In this document: positions 26,082 through 38,196 of the stretch, one piece after another
Numbering within the stretch: the stretch's first letter is position 1
How the letters are laid out: each line of letters starts with the position of its first letter
From: Leptospira ainlahdjerensis
GTDB taxonomy: Bacteria > Spirochaetota > Leptospiria > Leptospirales > Leptospiraceae
Reading direction: 5' to 3'
DNA: 64,000 nt
Assembly: GCF_016919175.1 (NCBI RefSeq)
Contig: NZ_JAFFPU010000075.1
Location: 1 to 64,000, forward strand
The notes under the pieces: generated by a model
Seen by the model: only the letters and a program-made list of their open reading frames with translations
Database searches by the model: none
Told to the model about the DNA's origin: nothing
Translations under genes and position numbers: made by a program

Positions 26082-26783
26082 TCAATCCTTTGGAAGATTC
26101 TCCTGATACGGCCCACCGTTCTCGACTTCTCGAAGGGTGGTTTCCACGTCTTCCGCGCTGGTTTTGATATTTCCTTCCACATACTTATCGATTCTACGAA
26201 TGATTTCGATGAGGTTCGTTCTATAGATACGAACGAGTTTTACTCTTTGCGCGGGTTCCCGAATCGTAGCGACATTATACACCGCTTCTTTGGTTCCTGC
26301 GTCCGTTTTTTTCTTCACTACCAATTCGATCGAATCCGAACCTTCGGCGTTGATCTTATCGTTTTTAAGAATACTAATTTCCTCATATTGAGGGCGCATC
26401 TTGGAAATTAATGATTTCCTACTCCAAAAAATGATCGATTCCAATTTAATCGGAGAATTCTGCGCGCCCGCGCCCGAAACCTTCAAAACAAAACGAAGAT
26501 CGAGCATATATCGATTTCTGGTTTGGGGAATTTGATCCTCGTAGGCCGGAATAAATTGACTATAGAGATTATCTTGGATCTGTTTTCTGCGATTTAAGAA
26601 TGCAAGACGGCTTTCGATTCTTTTGTGAAACTCGGCGATATCCTTTCCTAAGAGTTCCAAGTCCTTTACTTGACCCGGTTCGTAGGGAAGAATTTTCACT
26701 TTACCGTCCGGCTCGAACTCTTGTCCAAAGACACTTGTAAAGGCGCAAATCAAAATTAGGAAATAAAATAATGTGGCTTTCAT
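26082..26783 (-). CDS. Exported protein of unknown function
   Basis: 233 residues. A signal peptide (TLFYFLILICAFTSVFGQ) is followed by a soluble region rich in charged helices (ELLGKDIAEFHKRIESRLAF) and beta-like strands. I do not recognise a domain. It starts divergently from the STAS gene across about 120 bases and ends 9 bases before the DnaJ-like gene, so it may belong to that operon. Confidence 0.6.
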   Translation of the reverse strand: MKATLFYFLILICAFTSVFGQEFEPDGKVKILPYEPGQVKDLELLGKDIAEFHKRIESRLAFLNRRKQIQDNLYSQFIPAYEDQIPQTRNRYMLDLRFVLKVSGAGAQNSPIKLESIIFWSRKSLISKMRPQYEEISILKNDKINAEGSDSIELVVKKKTDAGTKEAVYNVATIREPAQRVKLVRIYRTNLIEIIRRIDKYVEGNIKTSAEDVETTLREVENGGPYQENLPKD

Positions 26784-26827
26784 GTCGATTTCCGGACGCT
26801 GTCCTTTAATAGTTTCGGTGCTTCTCG

Positions 26828-26895
<68 letters not shown>

Positions 26896-26903
26896 GGATC
26901 GGT

Positions 26904-27236
26904 ATGGAAATCAATCACAGAAAGTCAGGAGAAACAAACATCGTAAGTCTTTCGGGCAGTCTGGACATATACACTTCCATCGATCTCAAGACGTTCTTCG
27001 AAACGAACGTAAACAAAGAAAATAAAAACGTAGTCGTAAATCTAGAAAAGTTGAATTATATCGATTCTTCCGGAATCGGAATGTTGATCAAACAGCTAAA
27101 CTATGTGCAAGACCTCAACGGGTCTTTTTTCATCGCAAACATGAAACCTGCGATCGAAAAAGTCTTCAAAGTCGCTGGACTTACCTCTTACTTTAAGACA
27201 ATCAGCCCTGCGGAATTTACTTCCAACTTCCCTTAA
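26904..27236 (+). CDS. STAS-domain anti-anti-sigma factor
   Basis: 110 residues, a single SpoIIAA/RsbV-like STAS domain. The phosphorylatable serine lies in YIDSSGIGMLI. In partner switching, dephosphorylated STAS protein sequesters an HATPase-type anti-sigma factor. The two HATPase-domain genes at 2793 and 6530 and the SpoIIE-type phosphatases at 31457 and 33200 are possible partners on the same chromosome stretch, though not in one operon. Confidence 0.92.
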   Translation: MEINHRKSGETNIVSLSGSLDIYTSIDLKTFFETNVNKENKNVVVNLEKLNYIDSSGIGMLIKQLNYVQDLNGSFFIANMKPAIEKVFKVAGLTSYFKTISPAEFTSNFP

Positions 27237-27246
27237 TTGACAAAAG

Positions 27247-27279
27247 ACGCCGAATTTCGCGCGCCGCTAATTTCGGCGT
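27247..27279 (+). terminator. GC-rich hairpin after the STAS gene
   Basis: ACGCCGAA (27247-27254) pairs with TTCGGCGT (27272-27279) across a 17-base GC-rich loop. No T-run follows, so it may be a stabiliser or an RNase-protecting structure rather than a true terminator. Confidence 0.35.
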
Positions 27280-27615
27280 GTGAGTTCCTACATTTTCAAA
27301 ATCAATAACGCCTTCTCATCTTCTGGAGTTCCCGCATTTTCTCGATTCGAACCTTTCTTTTTCAAAAAGAAGGAGTTCCTACTTTTTGAAAACAGAGTGA
27401 AAGTTTTAAAATCGGAGTGAGTCCGCGGGAATTACGAACAAAACATTCTGATTGGTGACCGTTGAAATTTCAATATTTTCCGTTCGTGTGAGTTCCTACT
27501 TTTCAGAAATTAGAAAATTCTTCGGGGGAACGAACAGGGGAGTTCCCGCATTTTCCGAGATACAATCCTTTTGAACGGCAGTTTCATTTTTACCAAACGA
27601 CCGAAAAAGAAAACG
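27280..27615. other. Intergenic stretch with at least five short repeats
   Basis: GTGAGTTCCTACATTTTC, GGAGTTCCCGCATTTTC, GGAGTTCCTACTTTTTG, GTGAGTTCCTACTTTTC and GGGAGTTCCCGCATTTTC occur at about 27280, 27324, 27371, 27488 and 27539, all in the same orientation. No open frame was convincing. Confidence 0.6.
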
Positions 27616-28230
<615 letters not shown>

Positions 28231-28231
28231 C

Positions 28232-28241
28232 TACTATAGTA
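28232..28241. promoter_or_regulatory. Symmetrical TATAGT/ACTATA promoter element between ribF and the exported protein
   Basis: TACTATAGTA is a perfect 10-base palindrome in the 31-base gap between two divergent genes. It would serve as a -10 box in both directions. The spacing to the minus-strand start is too short for a normal leader, so one side may be leaderless or start later. Confidence 0.3.
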
Positions 28242-28261
28242 TCGACAGGACCGGGAAGAAT

Positions 28262-29200
28262 TTGATCACAATCCAGACACTTGAAAGAGCGGGAAAATCA
28301 ATTCATTCTCCTTGCGTAGTCACTTTGGGAAATTTCGACGGAATCCATTTAGGTCACCAGGCCCTGATCGATCGAGTTTTGAAGGTTTCTAAGGAAAGTG
28401 GACTCGCTTCCTGCATCGTCACCTACGATCCGAATCCCGCGATCGTCCTAGGAAAAAATCCGGAAATGAAGAGTCTGATGACCCTCAAGGACAAAGAAGA
28501 ATGGATCCGTCAAAAGGGGATCGATTTTTTGATTGTCCTTCCTTTCAACTCCGAATTGGCGGAGATGAGCGCCGAAACGTTCTTGGAAGAAATTCTCCTC
28601 AAGGAATTGAAGACAAAAAAGATCGTGATCGGATACAATCATTGTTTCGGAAAGGGAAGAAGGGGAAATTACGAACTTTTAAAAGAATATGCAGAAACTC
28701 TAAACTACACCGTGGAAAGGGTGGATCCGGTTTATCTGGGAGAAATCAAACTCTCGAGTTCTTATGTGAGAGGATTGATCGGAGAAGGAAAGGTGAGAGA
28801 GGCGAAAAAATGTCTGAACCGTTTTTATTCCGTAACCGGGGTCGTGGTCGGAGGGCATAAGCGGGGAAGAACCATAGGATTTCCGACGGCGAACGTAAAA
28901 CCGGACGCGAACATTCTTCTTCCCGGAGTGGGAGTTTACGCGGGTTATACGAATGTGGAGGGAAAAGAATATCCATCCATGATCAACATCGGACGCAACC
29001 CTACCTTTGGAGAAAATCCACTCACGGTAGAATCGAATCTATTCGATTTTGATAAAGAGATCTACGAAAAGACGGTCCGAATCACGTTTACGGATCGTCT
29101 CCGTGACGAGGTAAAATTCTCGGGAGTCGAAAATCTTATCTCTCAACTCAAAAAAGACGAAATCGACGCAAGGGAAATCCTAAAATCCAAGAGTTCTTGA
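28262..29200 (+). CDS. ribF: Bifunctional riboflavin kinase / FAD synthetase
   Basis: 312 residues. The N-terminal FAD synthetase half shows VTLGNFDGIHLGHQALI (nucleotide-binding HxGH) and CFGKGRRGNYELL; the C-terminal flavokinase half shows GRTIGFPTANV and NIGRNPTFGEN. It phosphorylates riboflavin to FMN and adenylates it to FAD. It starts at a TTG (28262); no earlier ATG in frame. It is not linked to other flavin genes here. Confidence 0.96.
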   Translation: MITIQTLERAGKSIHSPCVVTLGNFDGIHLGHQALIDRVLKVSKESGLASCIVTYDPNPAIVLGKNPEMKSLMTLKDKEEWIRQKGIDFLIVLPFNSELAEMSAETFLEEILLKELKTKKIVIGYNHCFGKGRRGNYELLKEYAETLNYTVERVDPVYLGEIKLSSSYVRGLIGEGKVREAKKCLNRFYSVTGVVVGGHKRGRTIGFPTANVKPDANILLPGVGVYAGYTNVEGKEYPSMINIGRNPTFGENPLTVESNLFDFDKEIYEKTVRITFTDRLRDEVKFSGVENLISQLKKDEIDAREILKSKSS

Positions 29201-29227
29201 AAAACCGATTCCTCTCTGATTTTTCCT

Positions 29228-29478
29228 AACCTTACACACAAGTTGCGAGGAACTGCGACAAGGAGAATTGTCCGACAAAATAAGGGTTTTGTAGGAGTTC
29301 CTATATGGAAGTTTTTGCTTGCGAAAATTAGAATTTTGTGATAAAGGAAAGTCCGCCGTTTTTTCCCGCCACCTCTCCCCTCCACCCAAGATCAGGGCGG
29401 GGCGCGCGACTTTTACGGAAGAGTTGTCGGAGTTCCGACGGATTCTCCTTGAAATTCAAGTATTTTTCAGGAAAGGAT
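29228..29478 (+). mobile_element. MITE-like element, copy 1
   Basis: A 251-bp element starting ACCTTACACACAAG and ending TTTTTCAGGAAAGGAT; these ends match the other three copies. Inside are GTAGGAGTTCCTAT, the AT-rich block GCTTGCGAAAATTAG, GAAAGTCCGCCG, the GC-rich CCCGCCACC/GGGCGGGGC hairpin and GTCGGAGTTCCGAC. No open frame. Copy 1 lies between ribF and the globin-like gene. Confidence 0.8.
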
Positions 29479-29766
29479 CTGGATTTTTTTTGGGGGGCGG
29501 CTCCGTCTTCGACGGACCGGGCTCTCCTCTCCAGTCAATCCATCCGCCTTTTTATTAAAATCCGATCGTTTTCATTTTGGATGGATTGACTCCGAGTCGA
29601 TCCCTGCCGCGTTTTAAAAAAAGAAGTTTTCCCGAAGGATCTTGAGGTGAAATAATGCCCGCTTCAAAACGTATTGTAAAAGCGAATCCTTGGGTCTCGA
29701 GAAGAAGTTCTTTGGAAGAAAAGGAAGGAAAAAAGAAATCAAAAAAGGCGCCGAGTTCCGCCTTTT
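29479..29766. other. Spacer between repeat copy 1 and the globin-like gene
   Basis: Holds a small TCCGTC/GACGGA hairpin at 29502-29516 and, at its right end, the terminator of the globin-like gene. A 70-residue open frame on the minus strand (29555-29776) has no recognisable feature and I do not call it. Confidence 0.4.
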
Positions 29767-29768
29767 TC
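29741..29768 (-). terminator. Terminator after the globin-like gene
   Basis: On the minus strand AAAAAGGCG, an eight-base loop and CGCCTTTTTT form a Rho-independent hairpin directly past the globin-like stop codon. Confidence 0.7.
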
Positions 29769-30219
29769 AACTCCACTGAAGAGTTTCATTCAAAGAGAGA
29801 TAAGTCACATTGAATACTTCTTTCCAGCTTTCTTCGATTTCAAGCGTATGCCAAGGCCCCAGCCATTCTTCCAAACCGAAAATCCAGGCTTTTTCTAAAT
29901 GTAGGATGTCCTCCGGGCGTCCGCAAATCTTGAGGCATTCGGAGCCGAAATTCCGAACCGCCTTTGGAAATAAAAAATCATGACTGCAAGAAGTTACAAC
30001 TTCCCGAGCAGAACCCATAAAGGATCGAACGTCGTCGATTTTAAGAACCGTAAAAATATTCTCATATTTCGGATGATTGAATTTTAAAAAAGAAAAAACA
30101 AGTTCCGCAAATTTTACCTTATCTAAATTGACGATTTCAAAAGATTCACTCAGGCTTTGGGCTTGGTTTTTTGTCAGAGGATTCATAGATTTGGTACCCG
30201 TTTCTCCGGTTTCAAACAT
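29767..30219 (-). CDS. Globin-fold-like protein with a Cys at the proximal position
   Basis: 150 residues; an internal ATG at 30186 is an alternative start that begins just before the predicted A helix. The pattern fits single-domain globins: LTKNQAQSLSESFEIVN (A helix), FAELVFSFLKFNHPKYENIF (B/C with Phe pattern), and KAVRNFGSECLKICGRPEDI where globins have LGxxHxxxGV-PExx; then LEKAWIFGLEEWLGPWHTLEIEESW as G/H helices (ending AW-like). The proximal histidine is replaced by Cys95 in FGSEC. Either haem is bound by thiolate or the fold is haem-free. It is flanked by two copies of the MITE-like element. Confidence 0.45.
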   Translation of the reverse strand: MFETGETGTKSMNPLTKNQAQSLSESFEIVNLDKVKFAELVFSFLKFNHPKYENIFTVLKIDDVRSFMGSAREVVTSCSHDFLFPKAVRNFGSECLKICGRPEDILHLEKAWIFGLEEWLGPWHTLEIEESWKEVFNVTYLSLNETLQWS

Positions 30220-30473
30220 CTATGATATACGAACTTCAGAAAGAGACATCTTGGTTTATAAAATGGCGTAAATCGAAATATAAGAATGTGTAACCGATCG
30301 GAGACCCTAAATACGTCAAAGGACCGAGTTCGAATCAATTCGCGTCCTATAAGCTCTCAAGGACCTTTCGTTTCGGAAATTTTTCTCTCGGAGCGAGCGT
30401 GGAAGCGATACCCAGGGACTGCCTCGGCGAAACGACGGGCAGATTTTTCACAACTCATCCCGTTTTTTCATAA

Positions 30474-30714
30474 TCTTGCCCACAAGCTGAGAGTAGATAC
30501 GACGAAAATCGTCCCGAGACAAGGGCTTGCAGGAGTTCCTACATGAGAATTTTTTCTTGCGAAATTATGTTTTTGTGATATAGGAAGTCTCTGGAATTTT
30601 TCCCGCCACCGCTCCCCACCACCCGAAATTTGGGCGGGGCCCGCGACTTTTACGGAAGAATTGTCGGAGTTCCGACAAATTATCCTCCGATCCAAACAAC
30701 TTCTGGGTAAGGAT
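30474..30714 (+). mobile_element. MITE-like element, copy 2
   Basis: 241 bp from ATCTTGCCCACAAG to TTCTGGGTAAGGAT. Contains GCAGGAGTTCCTAC, TCTTGCGAAATTATG, TTTTTCCCGCCACC with GGGCGGGGC, and GTCGGAGTTCCGACAA. Same orientation as copy 1, on the other side of the globin-like gene. No coding capacity. Confidence 0.85.
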
Positions 30715-31456
30715 ATGCATTTTTCGGGAGGAATGCTACCTCCTGGAATCTCTGGAGTTTAGATTTAAGAGTCGATTTTCGGTTACAAATAAAATGAAAA
30801 ATCACGAAACCGGAGACAAAGAAACGGCTTGGGAATTCCCCGTTCGATCAAAACCGGACCGACTCCTTTTAACGGCGCCGGTAAATTACGACTCGGAACT
30901 CCGATCCTCGCGGTCCATATCGGCGCACCAAATCTTTCGAATCAAACCTCTTCTCTTTTCGATTTTCTCGTTTTGCGCAACCGAGGAGAATCTCTTCCTC
31001 TTCCCATTTTTTGAAATCGACCTTTCGAAGTCCCGTAAAGACGCCTCTTTTTTTACAAACAACGATTTAGAAATTAATTATTTCCAAATCCAAGGACCGA
31101 ATTTTAGACTAAAATCCTCCTTTTTAAATTCCTTAAAAAGAATTTCATCGACAGAAGATAAATCCTCTTCTAAGTCTATTAGAATTTTGTGAAGCCTTCT
31201 TTTTTCGATTTTGTTTCCGATCCGAAATTTAAAATCTTCGAAGCGGAAGAATTTAAAACTAAAACTTTTTTCTTTTCTTGAGAGTGAACGCCGGAATTCT
31301 TTCTCTCAAAAAAATTAGGATTTTTATAAATAAATATTTTATAGTTTCAAATTCTTCGTCAAAACCGATAATAGGATTGAAATTCCGATTCTTTCAGTCG
31401 GCTCGTTCGGATGATCTTTATCCTGTCATTTCGAGGTTATAACAGATTTCTTTCGT
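30715..31456. other. Long intergenic stretch before the SpoIIE pair
   Basis: A 132-residue plus-strand frame (30794-31192) and an overlapping 61-residue frame have no recognisable domain and biased codon content; I do not call them as genes. AT-rich sequence with TTGAATTTCCGATTC nearby. Together with 30220-30473 this makes a 1.2-kb gap that holds only repeat copy 2. Confidence 0.4.
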
Positions 31457-33196
31457 ATGAATTATTATCTTTTTCTTCCTATGATTGCCTTATTTGCGAA
31501 TACGATTTTTATCGCATTCGTTTATGCGAGACGCACGGGCAATCCGATCATTCGTTCTTATCTGATTTATTCCACAGCTCTCAACGCATGGCTTTTTACT
31601 TATATTTTTACCTGGTCTTATCTTCCTGAATCCTGGATGACTTGGACGTTTAAGATTCTCTCCATAACCTGGCTTCCCGTAGGAGCTCTTTATTTAGAAT
31701 TTGTTTATACGTTTCTAAACCGATCTCCGGGTTTGTTTCTTTGGTTTTTTCGAATAGGAGTTCCGATATCTTATCTCCTGACTCTGACTACCGATCAAGT
31801 TGTACGCGGAAGCATACACTATTACTGGGGATACGAAAACGAACCGGGGCCTCTCTACCTCTTAGTCATCGTCGCCTTCGTCGCGCTTCCCGGTTTTATC
31901 GGATTGGGGATTCTCGCAAAATCCTTTTTTTCCTCTCACAAGAATCAGAGAAAACAAATCGGGCTCGCAATCATCGGATCTACGACCGCGATGTGTCTCA
32001 GTTTTTATTCCGAAATCATCCAAGTGGACGAACAGGGAAGAATCCTTTCGGTTCCCTGGACTCCGATGGCAATCGTAATTCAGTCTTTTCTAATATTCAT
32101 TGCGATCACGAAATACGGTTTTTTAAGGATCAACATCGAAGGTCTTGCCGTGGAACTTTTCAAAGACATTCACGACGGAATGATTTTAGTCAAACAGGAT
32201 CGTTCCCTTTTTTTTATGAACGAATCCGCAATCAGAATATTAGGAATTTCCAATACTTTGCCTTCCTACTTCTACCCTTCCGATTATTTTAGAGGATATC
32301 AGGAGAATCCGAATCATCTTTCCAAAGAATACCAGCCCATCTTCAATCCGAGTTGTAAAGGAGTGGAACTGACACGATCGAATATTGAGTTGGCAGGGAA
32401 TGAAAGAGGTTATCTTTTTATTCTCAGAGACATCACTGAAAAAATCGAATCTCGGGAAAAAATCGAATCGATCTACACCGCCCTCAGCAAAGACCTTGAA
32501 ATCGCAAAGATCGCGCAAACTTCGGCGATCTCCACAAAATTTCCGGAGAATGCCCGGTATAAATTCCATTCTCATTTTCAACCCTACGAGCTCGTGGGAG
32601 GGGATTTCTTTCGGGCTCTCGAACGTTCCGACGGAAAGCTGGATATTTTTTTTGCGGATGTTTCCGGTCATGGCATCTCCTCAGCGATGGTTGCTGGAAT
32701 GCTTTCCATTTCCTTTCAACTCGTTTCGGAAAAAAATCCGAAACCGAAACAAGCTCTTGAGGAAATTCAAAACCTGCTTCTTGGCGCGGTATTAAACCAT
32801 CACATTTCGGCGGTTTATCTTTCATTCGATCCGAATAAAAAAATATTAAACTATTCTTATGCTGGTCATCATCCGATTTTAATCTTTCGGGATGGAGAGA
32901 TTATTTCTTTAGAAGGCTCCGGAAGAATTCTTTTGATCACACCCGAAACGGATCTAACCAACTACTCGGTTCCTTTAAAAAAAGGGGATGTCCTTTTTTT
33001 ACACTCGGACTGCCTTTTCGAAGTAAGAAACACCGAAGGGGATATCTTAGGTTACGAAAACTTTATGGAAAGCCTCCACGAAATCCCAATTCAAACACCT
33101 TCCAAAATTCTCAAAACTTCCATCGATCACGCTTTGGAATTCGGGCGCGGCAAACTCACCGACGACTTAGCGGTTTTGATCTTGGAGGTTTTTTAA
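31457..33196 (+). CDS. 7TM-PAS-SpoIIE serine phosphatase (paralogue A)
   Basis: 579 residues. The first about 230 residues hold seven membrane segments like the N-terminal 7TM region of sensor kinases. A short PAS-like region follows (about 235-335), then a coiled linker (ITEKIESREKIESIYTALSK), then a PP2C/SpoIIE phosphatase domain from about 370. The metal motif FADVSGHGISSAM is intact. The later motifs differ from consensus: HSDCLFE where TDGxxE is expected and TDDLAVLILE where DDxT is usual. It would dephosphorylate a STAS protein. The tandem copy begins 3 bases on. Confidence 0.87.
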   Translation: MNYYLFLPMIALFANTIFIAFVYARRTGNPIIRSYLIYSTALNAWLFTYIFTWSYLPESWMTWTFKILSITWLPVGALYLEFVYTFLNRSPGLFLWFFRIGVPISYLLTLTTDQVVRGSIHYYWGYENEPGPLYLLVIVAFVALPGFIGLGILAKSFFSSHKNQRKQIGLAIIGSTTAMCLSFYSEIIQVDEQGRILSVPWTPMAIVIQSFLIFIAITKYGFLRINIEGLAVELFKDIHDGMILVKQDRSLFFMNESAIRILGISNTLPSYFYPSDYFRGYQENPNHLSKEYQPIFNPSCKGVELTRSNIELAGNERGYLFILRDITEKIESREKIESIYTALSKDLEIAKIAQTSAISTKFPENARYKFHSHFQPYELVGGDFFRALERSDGKLDIFFADVSGHGISSAMVAGMLSISFQLVSEKNPKPKQALEEIQNLLLGAVLNHHISAVYLSFDPNKKILNYSYAGHHPILIFRDGEIISLEGSGRILLITPETDLTNYSVPLKKGDVLFLHSDCLFEVRNTEGDILGYENFMESLHEIPIQTPSKILKTSIDHALEFGRGKLTDDLAVLILEVF

Positions 33197-33199
33197 TCG

Positions 33200-34996
33200 A
33201 TGAACCCCTACATCCTAATTCCGTTTACGGCCTTGATAATCAACGGATCCTTGTTCGCCTACGTAAGCGCGCTCAAGGGTAAATCCAGAACCGTAAATCT
33301 CTATCTTAGATTTTCATTTCTATTATCAATTTGGCATGTAGCGCTCGTTCTTTATTGGTCCTTTTTACCCGGTTCTTTGCCTACGATCCTTTTTAAAGTT
33401 TCGTCTTTCGCCTGGATTTTTATCGGCTGTTTGTTTTTCGAGTTTGCGGTTCAATTTGCGGCCTCCTCTTATCGTTTTCTCATCTACTTTTTCCGAGGTC
33501 TTAGCCTCGTTTCATTTATCATTTCGATTAGCACCGATTTGGTAATCGCCGGAAGCACAAGAGCCTACTGGGGCGACGTGATCGCAACGGGACCGCTTTA
33601 TCTTTACGTAAGTACGATTGTCATAGGAGCGCCGACCTTAGCAGGTTCCTTAATTTTGATCGTTAAGAGTTTTCGTTCCTCCAATTCTTTTTTTAAAAAA
33701 CAGGCGAGACTTGTCGCCTACGGAACCATCATAACCTTCGTTTTCAGTTTTCTTACGACCCTGCTTCCCAGATTTATCAATCCTTCCCTTACGTTTCCTC
33801 CGATGAGCGGAAGTTCCGCCGTTATCCAATCGATCTGTATTTTTATCGCGATCCACAAATACGGGTTTATGGATTTAAAATTGGAACACATTGCCCTTCG
33901 GCTCTATTCCGAAATCAGGGAAGGTGTAATTCTATTGTCCCCCAAGGGCACACTTCTATTCAACAATCTCTCCGCAAAAAAAATGTTAAATCTTCCGGAA
34001 GACTTGAATATGGGAATGAAGCTCGATCTAAATCGTTACTTGGACGGTTTTCCGGCAGATTCCTACTTTGAAAGAAAAGAATTTATAAACCTGAATGTGA
34101 GCGCCGTAACAAATTTCACAGACTTTCAAGAGGATTTTTTTCAGGTTCCCGAAAATAAATATTTGGAGGTTTCTTCCTCGCCCATTCCACTTTCCGGTAA
34201 AAACGGAGGAAAGGTTTATATCCTAAGAGACATCACTGAAAAAAAAGAATCCTTAGAGAAAATTAGGAAATTATTATATAGATTGGACTTGGATTTGGAT
34301 CTAGCAAGGGACATCCAAGAAATGATCACTACCCGCGACTTTCCGGATTCTCCTGAATATAAAATTCATTCCCATTTTCAGCCCTACGTTAAAGTGGGAG
34401 GCGATATTTTGAACGTAAAAAGGGAAAAAGACGATAGTCTTCATATTCTTTTCGGAGACGTCTCCGGCCACGGGATTTCCGCCGCGATGGTGGCGGCGAT
34501 GACTTCCATCGCATTCGGAGCCGCGACCGGAAGAAGCGCTCTTACTGATCAGAATCTTTTGTTTATGCATCATCTTTTGAAAGACACTATCACGTTGCAT
34601 TTTCTTTCTTCAGTTTACATGAGATACGTTCCTTCCGCCAAAAAATTGGAATACAGTTACGGCGGTCATCATCCGGGACTTTTGATCCGAAACGGGGAAT
34701 GTAGTTTTATCGAAGGTTCCGGCGGAATTCTTTTTGCAATCGCTTCTCCGAAAATTCAAAGATACGAATTGAATCTTCAGGGAGGAGATCGGGTCCTTTT
34801 TTACTCGGACGGTCTGTTCGAAGTTAGAAACTCCGAAGGAAATATCTTAGGAAAAAATCAATTTTTAGACGCGATTAAATCTCTTGTAAGTGACGATACA
34901 AGTTCGATGATCCGTTCCATTCTTTCCTACTCCAGTTCTTACGGAGGTGGAGAAATGTCGGACGACGTCACCATCTTTTGTCTAGAAGTGTTTTAA
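33200..34996 (+). CDS. 7TM-PAS-SpoIIE serine phosphatase (paralogue B)
   Basis: 598 residues, same layout as its upstream neighbour: seven membrane segments, a PAS-like region, the linker ITEKKESLEKIRKLLYR and a SpoIIE domain. Its motifs are the canonical ones: FGDVSGHGISAAM, YSDGLFE, and SDDVTIFCLE. The two copies are a tandem duplication with divergence. Different sensors could feed one STAS/anti-sigma pathway. The ATG at 33200 is 3 bases after the previous stop. Confidence 0.9.
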   Translation: MNPYILIPFTALIINGSLFAYVSALKGKSRTVNLYLRFSFLLSIWHVALVLYWSFLPGSLPTILFKVSSFAWIFIGCLFFEFAVQFAASSYRFLIYFFRGLSLVSFIISISTDLVIAGSTRAYWGDVIATGPLYLYVSTIVIGAPTLAGSLILIVKSFRSSNSFFKKQARLVAYGTIITFVFSFLTTLLPRFINPSLTFPPMSGSSAVIQSICIFIAIHKYGFMDLKLEHIALRLYSEIREGVILLSPKGTLLFNNLSAKKMLNLPEDLNMGMKLDLNRYLDGFPADSYFERKEFINLNVSAVTNFTDFQEDFFQVPENKYLEVSSSPIPLSGKNGGKVYILRDITEKKESLEKIRKLLYRLDLDLDLARDIQEMITTRDFPDSPEYKIHSHFQPYVKVGGDILNVKREKDDSLHILFGDVSGHGISAAMVAAMTSIAFGAATGRSALTDQNLLFMHHLLKDTITLHFLSSVYMRYVPSAKKLEYSYGGHHPGLLIRNGECSFIEGSGGILFAIASPKIQRYELNLQGGDRVLFYSDGLFEVRNSEGNILGKNQFLDAIKSLVSDDTSSMIRSILSYSSSYGGGEMSDDVTIFCLEVF

Positions 34997-35036
34997 TCCG
35001 AGTTCGGGAAATTCTTTGCGAAAGCGATTGTCGCGG

Positions 35037-35140
35037 AATCAACCGATTGCGATTTGAATCGGTCGATTCTTTCTCCGCAGATTTTCAATCGGTTGATTGG
35101 AGCAGAAAGCGCGGTCCGTCTTTGGCAATGCCAAAGACGG
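35037..35140. terminator. Two nested inverted repeats between convergent genes
   Basis: AATCAACCGATTG (35037-35049) pairs with CAATCGGTTGATT (35086-35098) around a 36-base interval that contains GAATCGGTCGATTC. Next, CCGTCTTTGGC (35116-35126) pairs perfectly with GCCAAAGACGG (35130-35140) around AAT. The two convergent operons on either side (SpoIIE pair, fliD) could both terminate here, though no T-run follows immediately. Confidence 0.5.
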
Positions 35141-35180
35141 ATTCGCCCAAATCTTTTTCCGTAGAATAATTCTTTTTCTA

Positions 35181-36137
<957 letters not shown>

Positions 36138-36155
36138 TTCACTCTCCTGCTTGAA

Positions 36156-38075
<1,920 letters not shown>

Positions 38076-38095
38076 CTTGTCCTCCTAAGTTCTAC

Positions 38096-38137
<42 letters not shown>

Positions 38138-38196
38138 GAAGGCTCTAAAAACCAATTGCCGATCTTAGAAATCCGTGGATTTTAGTCCCGTTTTTC

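Noticed and set aside
30325..30345. GAGTTCGAATC resembling a tRNA T-arm
   Set aside because: The flanking bases do not pair into a T stem and no acceptor or anticodon arm is present around it.
30794..31192. A 132-residue plus-strand frame
   Set aside because: No recognisable domain, no ribosome-binding site and codon use unlike the neighbouring genes; left as intergenic.
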